The notes under the pieces: generated by a model
What the model was told of the DNA's origin: nothing
What the model saw: the letters and a program-made list of their open reading frames with translations, nothing else
Database searches by the model: none
Shown: positions 32,189 through 40,632 of the stretch, piece after piece
Position numbering within the stretch: position 1 is the stretch's first letter
Layout of the letters: each line of letters starts with the position of its first letter
Position numbers and translations under genes: made by a program
DNA from: Prauserella_A sp040645195
Lineage (GTDB): Bacteria; Actinomycetota; Actinomycetes; Mycobacteriales; Pseudonocardiaceae
Direction: 5' to 3'
Assembly: GCF_040645195.1 (NCBI RefSeq)
Contig: NZ_JBEYXW010000011.1
Location: 109,396 to 173,395 of the forward strand
Length of the DNA stretch: 64,000 nt

Positions 32189-32703
32189 CCACCGAGCGCG
32201 GCGTTCTCGTCGCCGGAGTCGGCAACGTCTTCCTCGGCGACGACGGGTTCGGCGTCGCCGTCGCCCGCCGGCTGGCACAGTGCACACTGCCGGCCGGGGT
32301 GGTGGTCGCCGACTACGGAATCCGTGGCATGCACCTGGCCTACGAACTGCTGGACGGTCGTTTCGACACGCTGATCATGGTCGATGCCGTCCCGGTGGAC
32401 GAGCCGCCCGGCACCGTCGTGGTGCTCGAAGTGGACCCCCGCGGCGACGACAGCGGCGCGGACCTGCCGGCGACCCCGGACGCGCACGGGATGGATCCCG
32501 CCGCGGTGCTGCGCATGCTCCGCATGCTCGGCGGCACCGCACCGGGCGTGCTCGACCAGGTGCTCGTGGTCGGTTGCCGGCCTGCCGTCGTCGACGAGCG
32601 CATGGAGCTCTCGGAGCCGGTGCGCGCAGCCGTGGGGGAGGCTGCGCGACTCGTGCTGGATCTCGCGGCGCACCGCCGCTCGAACGGAAGGGACGGGAGA
32701 TGA
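32185..32703 (+). CDS. hupD: Hydrogenase maturation protease
   Basis: A 172-residue HycI/HyaD-type endopeptidase. GVGNVFLGDDGFG carries the first nickel-sensing acid, MVDAVPVD the second and DAHGMDP the His. It recognises bound nickel in the large-subunit precursor and removes its C-terminal tail, here probably 22 residues after His576. Overlaps both neighbours by ATGA. Confidence 0.9.
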   Translation: MTTERGVLVAGVGNVFLGDDGFGVAVARRLAQCTLPAGVVVADYGIRGMHLAYELLDGRFDTLIMVDAVPVDEPPGTVVVLEVDPRGDDSGADLPATPDAHGMDPAAVLRMLRMLGGTAPGVLDQVLVVGCRPAVVDERMELSEPVRAAVGEAARLVLDLAAHRRSNGRDGR

Positions 32704-33797
32704 CCGCAGCGACACAGCGACGGCCGGAGGCATCCGGTTTCGACGAGATGCACATTCTGTGGATTTCCGAGGGGATGAGCTGCGACGGCGATACGGTCGC
32801 GGTCACCGCAGCCAGTCAACCCGCGATCGAGGACGTGGTCACCGGGCTCGTGCCTGGCCTGCCGACGGTCCACCTGCACAACAAGGTCCTCTCGCCGACG
32901 CTGGGCGGTGAGGAGTTCCTTGCGCCGTACCGTGCGGCGGTGCGAGGTGAGCTGGAGCCGTTCATCCTGGTGATCGAGGGGTCCATCCCCAACGAGAACA
33001 TCAACGGCGACGGGTACTGGACCTCCTTCGGCAACGATCCCGACACCGGTGAGCCGCTGACCCTGAACTGGTGGATAGACCGGCTGGCGCCGCGGGCGTG
33101 GGCGGTCGTCGCGATCGGGACCTGCGCCACCTATGGCGGGATCCACGCGATGGCAGGCAATGCGACCGGCTGTATGGGCCTTGCCGACTACCTCGGCTGG
33201 GAGTTCACCTCCGCGGGCGGCCTGCCGATCGTCAACGTGCCGGGCTGCCCGGTGCAGCCGGACAACTTCATGGAGACGCTCGTCTGGGTGCTCTACCACG
33301 CGGCCGGCCTCGCGCCGCCCCCGCCGCTGGACGACCTGTTGCGTCCACAGTGGATATTCGGCAAGACCGTCCACGAAGGATGCGACAGGGCCGGCTACTA
33401 CGAGCAGGCCGACTTCGCCGAGGACTACAACTCGCCCAAATGTCAGGTGAAGGTCGGCTGCTGGGGTCCTGTGGTGAACTGCAACGTCCCCAAGCGCGGT
33501 TGGATGAACGGCCTCGGCGGCTGCCCCAATGTCGGCGGCATCTGCATCGCCTGCACCATGCCCGGCTTCCCGGACAAGTTCATGCCGTTCATGGACATGC
33601 CCCCCGGCAGCAGTCTGTCGTCGATGATCGTCAAGCCGTACGGCGCGTTCATCCGGCGGCTGCGGGGCATCACCAACCACACCGCGAACAGAGAACCCAG
33701 GTGGCGGCACAACCGCGACGAACTCACCAGCGGTTACAACCCGCGGTGGCGTGCAGAGCCCACCGCGCGCGCGACCGGAAGCCACCGAGCGTTCTGA
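32700..33797 (+). CDS. hhyS: Group 1h [NiFe] hydrogenase small subunit
   Basis: A 365-residue small subunit with no Tat signal. The proximal-cluster motif reads SCDGDT, with Cys28 and Asp31 where most enzymes have C-x2-C; this 3Cys-1Asp pattern is the mark of actinobacterial (group 1h, formerly group 5) enzymes studied in Ralstonia. Other ligands are in GTCATYGG, VPGCPVQPDN, HEGCDRAGYY, KVGCWGP and GGCPNVGGICIACTMPGFP. Carries electrons from the NiFe site. Group 1h enzymes oxidise trace H2 with oxygen tolerance or insensitivity. Confidence 0.93.
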   Translation: MTAATQRRPEASGFDEMHILWISEGMSCDGDTVAVTAASQPAIEDVVTGLVPGLPTVHLHNKVLSPTLGGEEFLAPYRAAVRGELEPFILVIEGSIPNENINGDGYWTSFGNDPDTGEPLTLNWWIDRLAPRAWAVVAIGTCATYGGIHAMAGNATGCMGLADYLGWEFTSAGGLPIVNVPGCPVQPDNFMETLVWVLYHAAGLAPPPPLDDLLRPQWIFGKTVHEGCDRAGYYEQADFAEDYNSPKCQVKVGCWGPVVNCNVPKRGWMNGLGGCPNVGGICIACTMPGFPDKFMPFMDMPPGSSLSSMIVKPYGAFIRRLRGITNHTANREPRWRHNRDELTSGYNPRWRAEPTARATGSHRAF

Positions 33798-33830
33798 CAG
33801 AAAGCCAAAGGCAACCCAGGAGAGGTGACA

Positions 33831-35627
33831 ATGACCGCAACCGAGCGGGCGCGCGCCGGCACCCGACAACAACCGCAGATCATGGAGATGGCCTGGGACC
33901 CGATCACCCGCATCATCGGCAACCTCGGGGTCTACACGAAGATCGACTTCGCCAACCAGCTGGTGACCGAGTGCCACAGCACCTCGTCGCTGTTTCGCGG
34001 GTACTCGGTGTTCATGAAGGGCAAGGACCCTCGCGACGCCGGTTTCATCACCAGCCGCATCTGCGGAATCTGCGGGGACAACCACACCACGTGCTCGGTG
34101 TACGCGCAGAACATGGCCTACGGCATCAAAAGCCCGCCGCTGGCCGACACGATCATCAACCTCGGTGAGGCCGCCGAGTACATGTTCGACCACACGATCT
34201 TCCAGGACAACCTCGTCTTCGTCGACTTCTGCGAGGCGATGGTCAAGGACACCAACCCGAGCGTCCTGCGGCGGGCAGAGAGCACGGAGGCACCGGGCGC
34301 CGGAATCCACGGCTACCGCACCATCGCCGACATCATGCGCGCGTTCAACCCGTTCGAAGGTGAGGTCTACAAGGAGGCGCTCAAAGTCAGCCGGGTCACC
34401 CGCGAGATGTTCTGTCTCATGGAGGGCAGGCATGTGCACCCGTCGACGATCTATCCCGGCGGTGTGGGAACCATGCCCGAGCCGACGCTGTTCACCGACT
34501 ACCTCACCCGGCTGCTCGACATTCTCGATTTCGTGAAGAAATCCGTTGCGCTGAACAACGACGTGTTCGACTTCTTCTATGAGGCTCTGCCCGGTTATGA
34601 AGAGGTAGGCCGCCGCCGCGTGCTGCTCGGGTGCTGGGGGACTTTCCAGAACCCCGACGTCGTCGACTACCGGTACGAGAACATGACGAACTGGGGCCGG
34701 GCGATGTACGTGACGCCCGGTGTTGTGGTGGACGGGAACCTGCTGACCACTGATCTGGTCGACATCAACCTGGGCATCCGGATCCTGCTCGGCAGTTCGT
34801 ACTACAAGGACTGGGTGAACGAGCAGCCGTTCGTCACTCGCGACCCGCTCGGCAACCCCGTCGACATCCGGCACCCATGGAACCAGACCACACTGCCCGA
34901 ACCGCAGAAGCGCGACTTCGAGGACAAGTACAGCTGGGTGATGAGCCCCCGCTGGTTCGACAAGAACAGCGGCGAGCACCTCGCGCTCGACACCGGCGGC
35001 GGGCCCTTCGCCCGGCTCTACACCACGGCGCTCGCGGGGCTCGTGGACACGCCCTACGTCAAGGCCACCGGTCGGAGCGTGCAGATTTCCCTGCCGAAGA
35101 GCCGCACGCTGCCGGAGCAGACGCTCGAGTGGACCATTCCACAGTGGTCCAACGCGATCGAGCGCAACCGGGCCCGGGTTTACTTCGTGGCTTACGCTGC
35201 CGCGATGGCGCTGCATTTCATCGAGGACGGTCTCGGACGCGTGCGTGGCGGCGACACCAAGGTGTTCACCGACTTCGACGTTCCCGACGAGGCCATCGGG
35301 TGCGGTTTCCACGAGGCGGTCCGTGGCGTGCTGTCCCACCACCTGGTGATCAAGGACGGCAAGATCGCCAACTACCACCCGTACCCGCCGACGCCGTGGA
35401 ACGGCAGCCCGCGCGACAGCTACGGCACCCCGGGACCATACGAGGACGCCGTGCAGAACATGCCGATCTTCGAGGAGAACGGCCCGGAGAACTTCCGCGG
35501 CGTCGACATCATGCGTGCCGTGCGCAGCTTCGACCCATGCCTGCCCTGCGGTGTGCACATGTACCTCGGCAAGGGGCGCACGATCCAGAAGCTGCACTCG
35601 CCCATGTGGGGAGCAAGCCATGGCTGA
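33831..35627 (+). CDS. hhyL: Group 1h [NiFe] hydrogenase large subunit
   Basis: A 598-residue large subunit. L1 motif RICGICGDNHTTC (Cys78, Cys81) and L2 motif DPCLPCGVH (Cys570, Cys573) hold the NiFe centre. The tail after His576 is 22 residues and would be cut by the protease. ATG 33831 has AGGAGAGG 5 bases before it. It pairs with hhyS 33 bases upstream; this is the longest gap in the operon and carries a strong ribosome site, probably to lift the large subunit yield. Confidence 0.94.
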   Translation: MTATERARAGTRQQPQIMEMAWDPITRIIGNLGVYTKIDFANQLVTECHSTSSLFRGYSVFMKGKDPRDAGFITSRICGICGDNHTTCSVYAQNMAYGIKSPPLADTIINLGEAAEYMFDHTIFQDNLVFVDFCEAMVKDTNPSVLRRAESTEAPGAGIHGYRTIADIMRAFNPFEGEVYKEALKVSRVTREMFCLMEGRHVHPSTIYPGGVGTMPEPTLFTDYLTRLLDILDFVKKSVALNNDVFDFFYEALPGYEEVGRRRVLLGCWGTFQNPDVVDYRYENMTNWGRAMYVTPGVVVDGNLLTTDLVDINLGIRILLGSSYYKDWVNEQPFVTRDPLGNPVDIRHPWNQTTLPEPQKRDFEDKYSWVMSPRWFDKNSGEHLALDTGGGPFARLYTTALAGLVDTPYVKATGRSVQISLPKSRTLPEQTLEWTIPQWSNAIERNRARVYFVAYAAAMALHFIEDGLGRVRGGDTKVFTDFDVPDEAIGCGFHEAVRGVLSHHLVIKDGKIANYHPYPPTPWNGSPRDSYGTPGPYEDAVQNMPIFEENGPENFRGVDIMRAVRSFDPCLPCGVHMYLGKGRTIQKLHSPMWGASHG

Positions 35628-36177
35628 GGACGGCCGGTTGCGCGACGAGGCCGTGCGGGAGCGGCTCGCGCGACTGGACGAGGTACTGGAACAGGTTGAG
35701 GAGATCCCGGGCCCGGCCGGTGAGCTCGCGCTGGCGGCGATCACCGAACTCGCCCAGGTCTACGGCGAGGCACTGGCTCGCGCCACCGGCTACGCGGCCG
35801 AGGTGCCCACGCTGCTGGAAACTCTCGTCGGCGACGAGCTGCTCGGGCATTTGCTGGTGCTGCACGACATCCACCCCGAACCGGTTCACCGCCGTGTCGC
35901 TCGCGTCATCGACGAGCTGCGCACCGCGGTGACCGACGGCGGCGGCGAGATCGCACTGGCCGGCATCGAGCACGGCGTGGCGACGGTGACGCTCTCGACG
36001 GGTGGCTGTGGCTCCGCGGCATCCGGTGTGCGGGACGCGGTCCGCCAGGCGGTGCTGGCTGTCGCACCGGAACTGACCGACGTCACGATGGTGGTGCCGG
36101 CCGGGGAGCACGACACCGCGTTCATCCCGATCGAGTCGCTCGGCCTGCGCACGGGGGCGGGTGCGGCAGGGCGATGA
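35620..36177 (+). CDS. NifU-like protein of the hydrogenase operon
   Basis: A 185-residue protein whose second half (about 95-165) matches the NifU C-terminal (Fe-S scaffold) fold. The usual C-x2-C is replaced by GGCGSAAS with one Cys only, so it is unlikely to hold a cluster alone, unless as a dimer. The first 90 residues are helical (LARLDEVLEQVEEIPG). Overlaps the large subunit by 8 bases. Probably helps to assemble the three clusters of the small subunit; not shown experimentally to my knowledge. Confidence 0.8.
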   Translation: MAEDGRLRDEAVRERLARLDEVLEQVEEIPGPAGELALAAITELAQVYGEALARATGYAAEVPTLLETLVGDELLGHLLVLHDIHPEPVHRRVARVIDELRTAVTDGGGEIALAGIEHGVATVTLSTGGCGSAASGVRDAVRQAVLAVAPELTDVTMVVPAGEHDTAFIPIESLGLRTGAGAAGR

Positions 36178-36797
36178 CCGGACCCTCGGGCGCGCTGCAC
36201 CGGGCCATCCGGCGCTCCGCCGCCGATGTGCCCGCCGCGCCGGAACGCTGCGACCTGTGCGCGGCGGACCTGCCGGAACGGCATCGCCATGTGCTCGACG
36301 AGCAACGCGGCGAGCTGCTGTGCACTTGCCGCGCATGCACACTGCTGTTCGAAAAGGACGCTGCGGGCCGGGGACACTACCGGCTCGTCCCGGAGGAGCG
36401 GGTGCGGTTGTCCGAGCTGCCGCCGCAGGACCTCGGGGTGCCGGTCGGTCTGGCGTTCTTCGTCCCGCAGCCTGACGGCACCGTTGTGGCTCACTATCCG
36501 AGCCCGGTCGGCGCAACGCAGTGGGAGGTCGAGGCCGAGGCGTGGCAGGCGATGCGGCGAAGCTGCCCGCCGCTCGCGAAGCTGTCACCCGGCGTGCAGG
36601 CGCTGCTGGTCAACACCGCACGTGGGCGGCATGAGCACTGGATCGTACCGATCGACGACTGCTACCGGCTGGTGGCAGTGATTCGCCGGGAATGGCAAGG
36701 GTTGTCCGGCGGTAGTCACGTCTGGCCGGCGATCGACGACTTCTTCGCCGAACTCGACCGGCAGCACACAAGGGAAAAGGGGAACGGACATGGCTGA
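36174..36797 (+). CDS. DUF5947-type hydrogenase accessory protein
   Basis: A 207-residue protein with an N-terminal zinc-ribbon-like set, Cys26 and Cys29 (RCDLCAADL) and Cys50, Cys52, Cys55 (LLCTCRACTLLF), followed by an alpha/beta domain (FFVPQPDGTVVAHYPSP, HEHWIVPIDDCYRL). I recognise it as the DUF5947 group found beside group 1h hydrogenase genes. Function unknown; metal binding is likely from the Cys pattern. Overlaps both neighbours. Confidence 0.82.
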   Translation: MTGPSGALHRAIRRSAADVPAAPERCDLCAADLPERHRHVLDEQRGELLCTCRACTLLFEKDAAGRGHYRLVPEERVRLSELPPQDLGVPVGLAFFVPQPDGTVVAHYPSPVGATQWEVEAEAWQAMRRSCPPLAKLSPGVQALLVNTARGRHEHWIVPIDDCYRLVAVIRREWQGLSGGSHVWPAIDDFFAELDRQHTREKGNGHG

Positions 36798-36999
36798 GAT
36801 CCGGGTCGGCAAGCCTGACGTCAAACCGGACGCTTCCGCGCACACCAAGGGAGTGCACCAGGGCAACTCCACCGGTGGGTACGACAGGCAGGGCGGGCAC
36901 CACAGAGACGGCACCGCCGATGCGCGGCGCTCCACCGGGGTGAGCCCGAAAAAGCACAATCCCATCCTGCCCGTCATGCCCAACCTACCGCCGGGCTGA
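36790..36999 (+). CDS. Small basic disordered protein of the hydrogenase operon
   Basis: A 69-residue Gly/His/Lys-rich protein with no predicted fold (VGKPDVKPDASAHTKG, GGYDRQGGHHRDG) and a hydrophobic Pro-rich tail (NPILPVMPNLPPG). It starts inside the DUF5947 gene (8-base overlap) so it is really translated. Low complexity suggests a linker, assembly partner or membrane tether. Unknown. Confidence 0.72.
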   Translation: MAEIRVGKPDVKPDASAHTKGVHQGNSTGGYDRQGGHHRDGTADARRSTGVSPKKHNPILPVMPNLPPG

Positions 37000-37027
37000 A
37001 CGGAAACCATCGAGTGGAGGAGGAGTC

Positions 37028-37144
37028 GTGAAAGGACGGAAACTGTTGTTCGTCGCCATTGGTGCGCTCGTCGCGGGGTGCGCCGCGCTGGCCTGGAAGG
37101 AGTACCCCGCACTGGTGCGTTACATGAAGATCGAACGCATGTGA
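37028..37144 (+). CDS. 38-residue single-helix membrane protein (DUF6893-like)
   Basis: A very short gene: GTG 37028 with GGAGGAGG just before it, 38 codons, TGA at 37142-37144. The product has one hydrophobic helix (LLFVAIGALVAGCAAL, about residues 6-21) followed by WKEYPALVRYMKIERM. This layout, one helix plus a conserved basic W..YP..RYMKI tail, is that of the DUF6893 mini-proteins. It ends one base before the convergent hypF stop. It may anchor the hydrogenase, which has no membrane segment of its own, to the membrane; this is inference. Confidence 0.8.
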   Translation: MKGRKLLFVAIGALVAGCAALAWKEYPALVRYMKIERM

Positions 37145-37145
37145 G

Positions 37146-39425
37146 TCAGCGGTCGATGGCGGCGGCGACGGCCACCTGCCCCAGGCTGATCCCGCCGTCG
37201 TTGGCCGGCACCCTCGCATGTGTGAGGACACGGAACTCGTTGCGCTGCAGCTGTTCCACCGTTCTGGTCAGTAGCAGGACATTCTGGAACACGCCGCCGG
37301 AGAGCGCGACGGTGCCGATGCCGGTGGCCTGGCGCAGGTGCACGCACGCCCGCACGACCGCGTCGACCACACCGTTGTGGAACCGCGCCGCGATCACGGC
37401 GGGCGGGACGCCGCGGAGCAGGTCCTCGGCCGCCGCGCGTACCAGGTCGGCGCCGGCGATCCGCAGTGGACTCGAGCCGGACACGGTGGCGTGGTAGCCG
37501 CCGCGTTCGGCCGGGTCGGCCAGCTGCTCCAGCTCGATTGCGGCCTGCCCTTCGTAGTTGATCGTGTCGCGTAGCCCGAGCAGTGCCGACACGGCGTCGA
37601 ACAGCCGCCCCGCACTGGAGGTCAGCGGTGAGTTCACCGCTCCGCGGGCGAGCGAGAGCACACCTGGCCACTGGGATTCGTTGCGCCGCAGCACGTCCAG
37701 TGCCGGTGGTAGGGCATCGCCGAACGCGGCGGCGAGGTAGGCCGCGGCCATCCGCCACGGCTGGCGGATGGCGGCGGTCCCGCCGGGCAGCGGGACCGGT
37801 TCCAGGTGGCCGAGTCGCTGGAAGGACGCCAGGTCGGCGAGCAGTATTTCCCCACCCCAGATGGTGCCGTCGGTGCCGTAGCCTAGACCGTCCAGCGCGA
37901 CACCGAGCACCGGCCCCGGCTCCCCGTTGTCGGCCAGGCAGGATGCGATGTGCGCGTGATGGTGCTGGACGCCGACCAGCTCTACACCCTCGGTCTGCTC
38001 GGCGAGCAGCACGGCGTGCTTTGTGGACAGATACTCGGGGTGCAGGTCGTGCGCCACCAGTACCGGGTCGATCTCGAACAGGCGCCGGAAGTGTTCGATG
38101 CCCGTCGTGAAGGCCCGCAGGGTCTCGTAGTTCTCCAGATCGCCGATGTGGTGCGACACGAACGCATGCCGGCCCCTTGCCAGACAGAAAGTGTTCTTCA
38201 GCTCGGCGCCGCAGCCGAGTACCGGTCGAGGCGCCGGGCGGTGCAGCGGGACCGGCTCCGGCACGTACCCGCGCGAGCGGCGCACCGGCGACGCGCGGCC
38301 GAACAGCGGCCGGACCACCGAATCGTCGGTGCGGACATGGATCTTCCGGTCGTGTGTCAGAAACGCGTCGGCGATGCCGGCCAGCCGCCGCACGGCATCC
38401 TCGTCCAGGTACGCGATCGGCTCGTCGGAGGTGTTGCCACTGGTCAGCACGATCGGTGCACCGGTGGCGTGCAGCAGCAGGTGGTGCAGCGGCGTGTAAG
38501 GCAGCATCAGGCCGAGCTCGCGGTTACCGGGCGCCACCGCAGCGGCCACGGGTGCGCTGTCCTGGCGGGGGAGTAGCACGATCGGCCTGCGCCGCCCGGT
38601 GAGCAGGCCGGCCGCGACATCGTCCACAGCGCACAGCTTCCGCGATTCATCCATATCGGACACCATGACGGCGAACGGCTTGTCCTCGCGATGCTTGCGG
38701 CGGCGTAGTGTGGCAGCCGCGGTATCGTGACTGGCGAGTACCGCGAGATGGTAGCCACCAAGCCCCTTGACGGCGAGGATCTGTCCACTGTGGAGAACCG
38801 TGGCGGCCTTCGCGATCGGGTCGCCCGGCTCCTCGCGGCCGTCCGTGCCGGTCAACCGCAGCCGCGGTCCGCAGTCCGGGCAGCAGACCGGCTGCGCGTG
38901 GAAGCGGCGATTGGTGGGATCGTGGTACTCGGCGGCGCAGGCGGGGCACAGTCGGAAGGCAGCCATCGTCGTCAGTGCCCGGTCGTAGGGCACGTCACGG
39001 ACGATGGTGAACCGTGGCCCGCAGTTGGTGCAGTTGATGAACGGGTAGCCGAACCGCCTGTCGGCCGGGTCGCTGAGCTCGCGCAGGCAGTCCGCGCAGG
39101 TCGCGCTGTCCGCCGAGACGAGTGTCTGCCGTGGCCCGCCCGGCTGGCTCGATGCGATGGTGAAGCCGTTGCGCCCACTCGGTTCGACGGCGGTGGCGGT
39201 GACACGCTCGACGGCGGCCAGTGGTGGGGCGTCGCGCGCCAGCGCCGCCAGAAAGCCGTCGACACTGCTGTGTGGGCCCTCGATTTCGATGAAGACGCCG
39301 TGGACGTCGTTGCCCACGCGCCCGGCGAGCCCCAGTTCGGTGGCGAGCGCGTGGACGAACGGCCGGAACCCCACGCCTTGCACCACACCTTCGACCCGGA
39401 CGGTGCGCCCCACACGCTGGTCCAT
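37146..39425 (-). CDS. hypF: Carbamoyltransferase HypF
   Basis: A 759-residue HypF: acylphosphatase domain (about 1-90; VQGVGFRPFVH), two zinc fingers (CADCLRELSD, NCTNCGPRF; CPACAAEYHD, CCPDCGPRL), YrdC-like domain (KGLGGYHLAVLA, KHREDKPFAVMV) and Kae1-like domain (VQHHHAHIASC, ALDGLGYGTDG, LSGGVFQN). Makes the carbamoyl group of the CN ligands from carbamoyl phosphate. I start at ATG 39425 (MDQRVGRTV). It is convergent with the operon, so transcribed separately; 75 bases from the divergent methyltransferase. Confidence 0.93.
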   Translation of the reverse strand: MDQRVGRTVRVEGVVQGVGFRPFVHALATELGLAGRVGNDVHGVFIEIEGPHSSVDGFLAALARDAPPLAAVERVTATAVEPSGRNGFTIASSQPGGPRQTLVSADSATCADCLRELSDPADRRFGYPFINCTNCGPRFTIVRDVPYDRALTTMAAFRLCPACAAEYHDPTNRRFHAQPVCCPDCGPRLRLTGTDGREEPGDPIAKAATVLHSGQILAVKGLGGYHLAVLASHDTAAATLRRRKHREDKPFAVMVSDMDESRKLCAVDDVAAGLLTGRRRPIVLLPRQDSAPVAAAVAPGNRELGLMLPYTPLHHLLLHATGAPIVLTSGNTSDEPIAYLDEDAVRRLAGIADAFLTHDRKIHVRTDDSVVRPLFGRASPVRRSRGYVPEPVPLHRPAPRPVLGCGAELKNTFCLARGRHAFVSHHIGDLENYETLRAFTTGIEHFRRLFEIDPVLVAHDLHPEYLSTKHAVLLAEQTEGVELVGVQHHHAHIASCLADNGEPGPVLGVALDGLGYGTDGTIWGGEILLADLASFQRLGHLEPVPLPGGTAAIRQPWRMAAAYLAAAFGDALPPALDVLRRNESQWPGVLSLARGAVNSPLTSSAGRLFDAVSALLGLRDTINYEGQAAIELEQLADPAERGGYHATVSGSSPLRIAGADLVRAAAEDLLRGVPPAVIAARFHNGVVDAVVRACVHLRQATGIGTVALSGGVFQNVLLLTRTVEQLQRNEFRVLTHARVPANDGGISLGQVAVAAAIDR

Positions 39426-39499
39426 CCCACCAGTGTGCGGGCCGCGGCGGTGCCGTGCGAAAGGATCATCTTGTCGGGGTGTGCCGGTACGGTCCGGCC

Positions 39500-40156
39500 A
39501 TGACCGAACCCGCTTACCTGGCCGACACACGGGTGGCCTACGACATTGTGGCCGCCAACTACGCCGAACTCCTGGAGACCGAACTCGCGGGCAAGCCGTT
39601 GGACCGGGCGATGCTGGCGACGTTCGCCGAGCTGACGGCAGCGGACGACGGTGGTCCGGTCGCTGACATCGGATGTGGTCCAGGCCGGGTGACGGCGCAC
39701 CTGAGGTCCCTGGGGGTCACGGCGTTCGGCATCGACCTGTCGCCGGGGATGATCGAGGAGGCCCGCCGAAGGTATCCGGGCCTGCGGTTCGAGGTGGGGT
39801 CGATGACCGGTCTCGACCTGTCCGACGGAGAGCTGGCTGGCATCGTCGCCTGGTACTCGATCATTCACACGCCACCGGAGTCGCTGCCTGTCGTGTTCGC
39901 CGAGTTCCATCGGACGCTGGCGCCGGGAGCGCATCTGTTGCTGGCGTTCCAGGCCGGCAATGAGCGTCGCCGCATCGAGCAGGGCTACGGCCACCGGGTC
40001 TCACTGGACGCCTACAGGCTGGCGCCCGACCGGATCGCCGAACAGCTGTGCCAGGCGGGAATCGTCGTGACCGCACGGCTCCTCCGCGAGCCGACGGAGC
40101 AGGAGAAGACCCCACAGGCCTACCTCTTAGCCCACAAGCCACGGACGGTTTCCTGA
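39500..40156 (+). CDS. SAM-dependent methyltransferase
   Basis: A 218-residue class I methyltransferase. SAM motif I is VADIGCGPGRVTAHL (about 55-69), motif II GIDLSPGMIEEAR, then GELAGIVAWYSIIH and a normal C-terminus. Substrate not predictable. Divergent from hypF but nothing suggests a role in hydrogenase assembly. Followed by a strong terminator-like hairpin. Confidence 0.85.
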   Translation: MTEPAYLADTRVAYDIVAANYAELLETELAGKPLDRAMLATFAELTAADDGGPVADIGCGPGRVTAHLRSLGVTAFGIDLSPGMIEEARRRYPGLRFEVGSMTGLDLSDGELAGIVAWYSIIHTPPESLPVVFAEFHRTLAPGAHLLLAFQAGNERRRIEQGYGHRVSLDAYRLAPDRIAEQLCQAGIVVTARLLREPTEQEKTPQAYLLAHKPRTVS

Positions 40157-40238
40157 CCGGCGAAGCCGCTTGCTACCAGGCACGCAGCCCACGCCGCTAC
40201 CTGCACCGCCACCCAAGCCGACCCCAACACACACAAAA

Positions 40239-40280
40239 GTGTGTTGCCCCAGGACCCCCCACGGTGCTGGGGCAACACAC
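40239..40280 (+). terminator. 14-bp perfect hairpin after the methyltransferase
   Basis: GTGTGTTGCCCCAG (40239-40252) and CTGGGGCAACACAC (40267-40280) are exact inverted repeats around a 14-base C-rich loop, about 80 bases past the stop. Without a U tract but very stable; a good actinobacterial terminator. Confidence 0.75.
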
Positions 40281-40632
40281 CCATCAGGTGCCACAGGTCG
40301 CCGTGGCGGACTGAAAGTCGCACGCGGCCACGATCCTGTTACGCGTGAAAGAAGTTCCCGATTCCCCAGTCGAGTTGGATGTCGACGAGGAATGCGCCGA
40401 GTGCGTCAAAAACTGCCGGCGAACCAAGCGCAGGCATAGCGAGGCCCCGGCATCCCCGCGATGCTGAGGCCTCGCTGTCCTCGTACGCCACTAGAGTTGT
40501 GGCGCGTTTGAAGTCGCAATAAGCGACGCTGCTGTTACCCGTCCGGCGCCAGTTTCGCTATGTGGCATGCGGAAAAACACGGCGTGCGGCGAACCGGGAT
40601 GTCCACTGCCGGAAATGTGAGATTGTCTGCCG
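40281..40632. other. Intergenic region with a second hairpin and a doubtful mini-ORF
   Basis: AGCGAGGCC (40438-40446) pairs with GGCCTCGCT (40468-40476), and an inner GCATC/GATGC pair extends it; this hairpin lies about 155 bases beyond the stop of the LCP gene on the minus strand and may end that transcript. A 40-codon frame starting GTG 40345, with four Cys (EECAECVKNC and a terminal Cys), runs into the hairpin but lacks a ribosome site. I see nothing else in this stretch. Confidence 0.5.

Noticed and set aside
40345..40467. A 40-codon frame with four cysteines after the methyltransferase
   Set aside because: No ribosome binding site, and its end runs into a hairpin; kept only as a remark in the intergenic entry.
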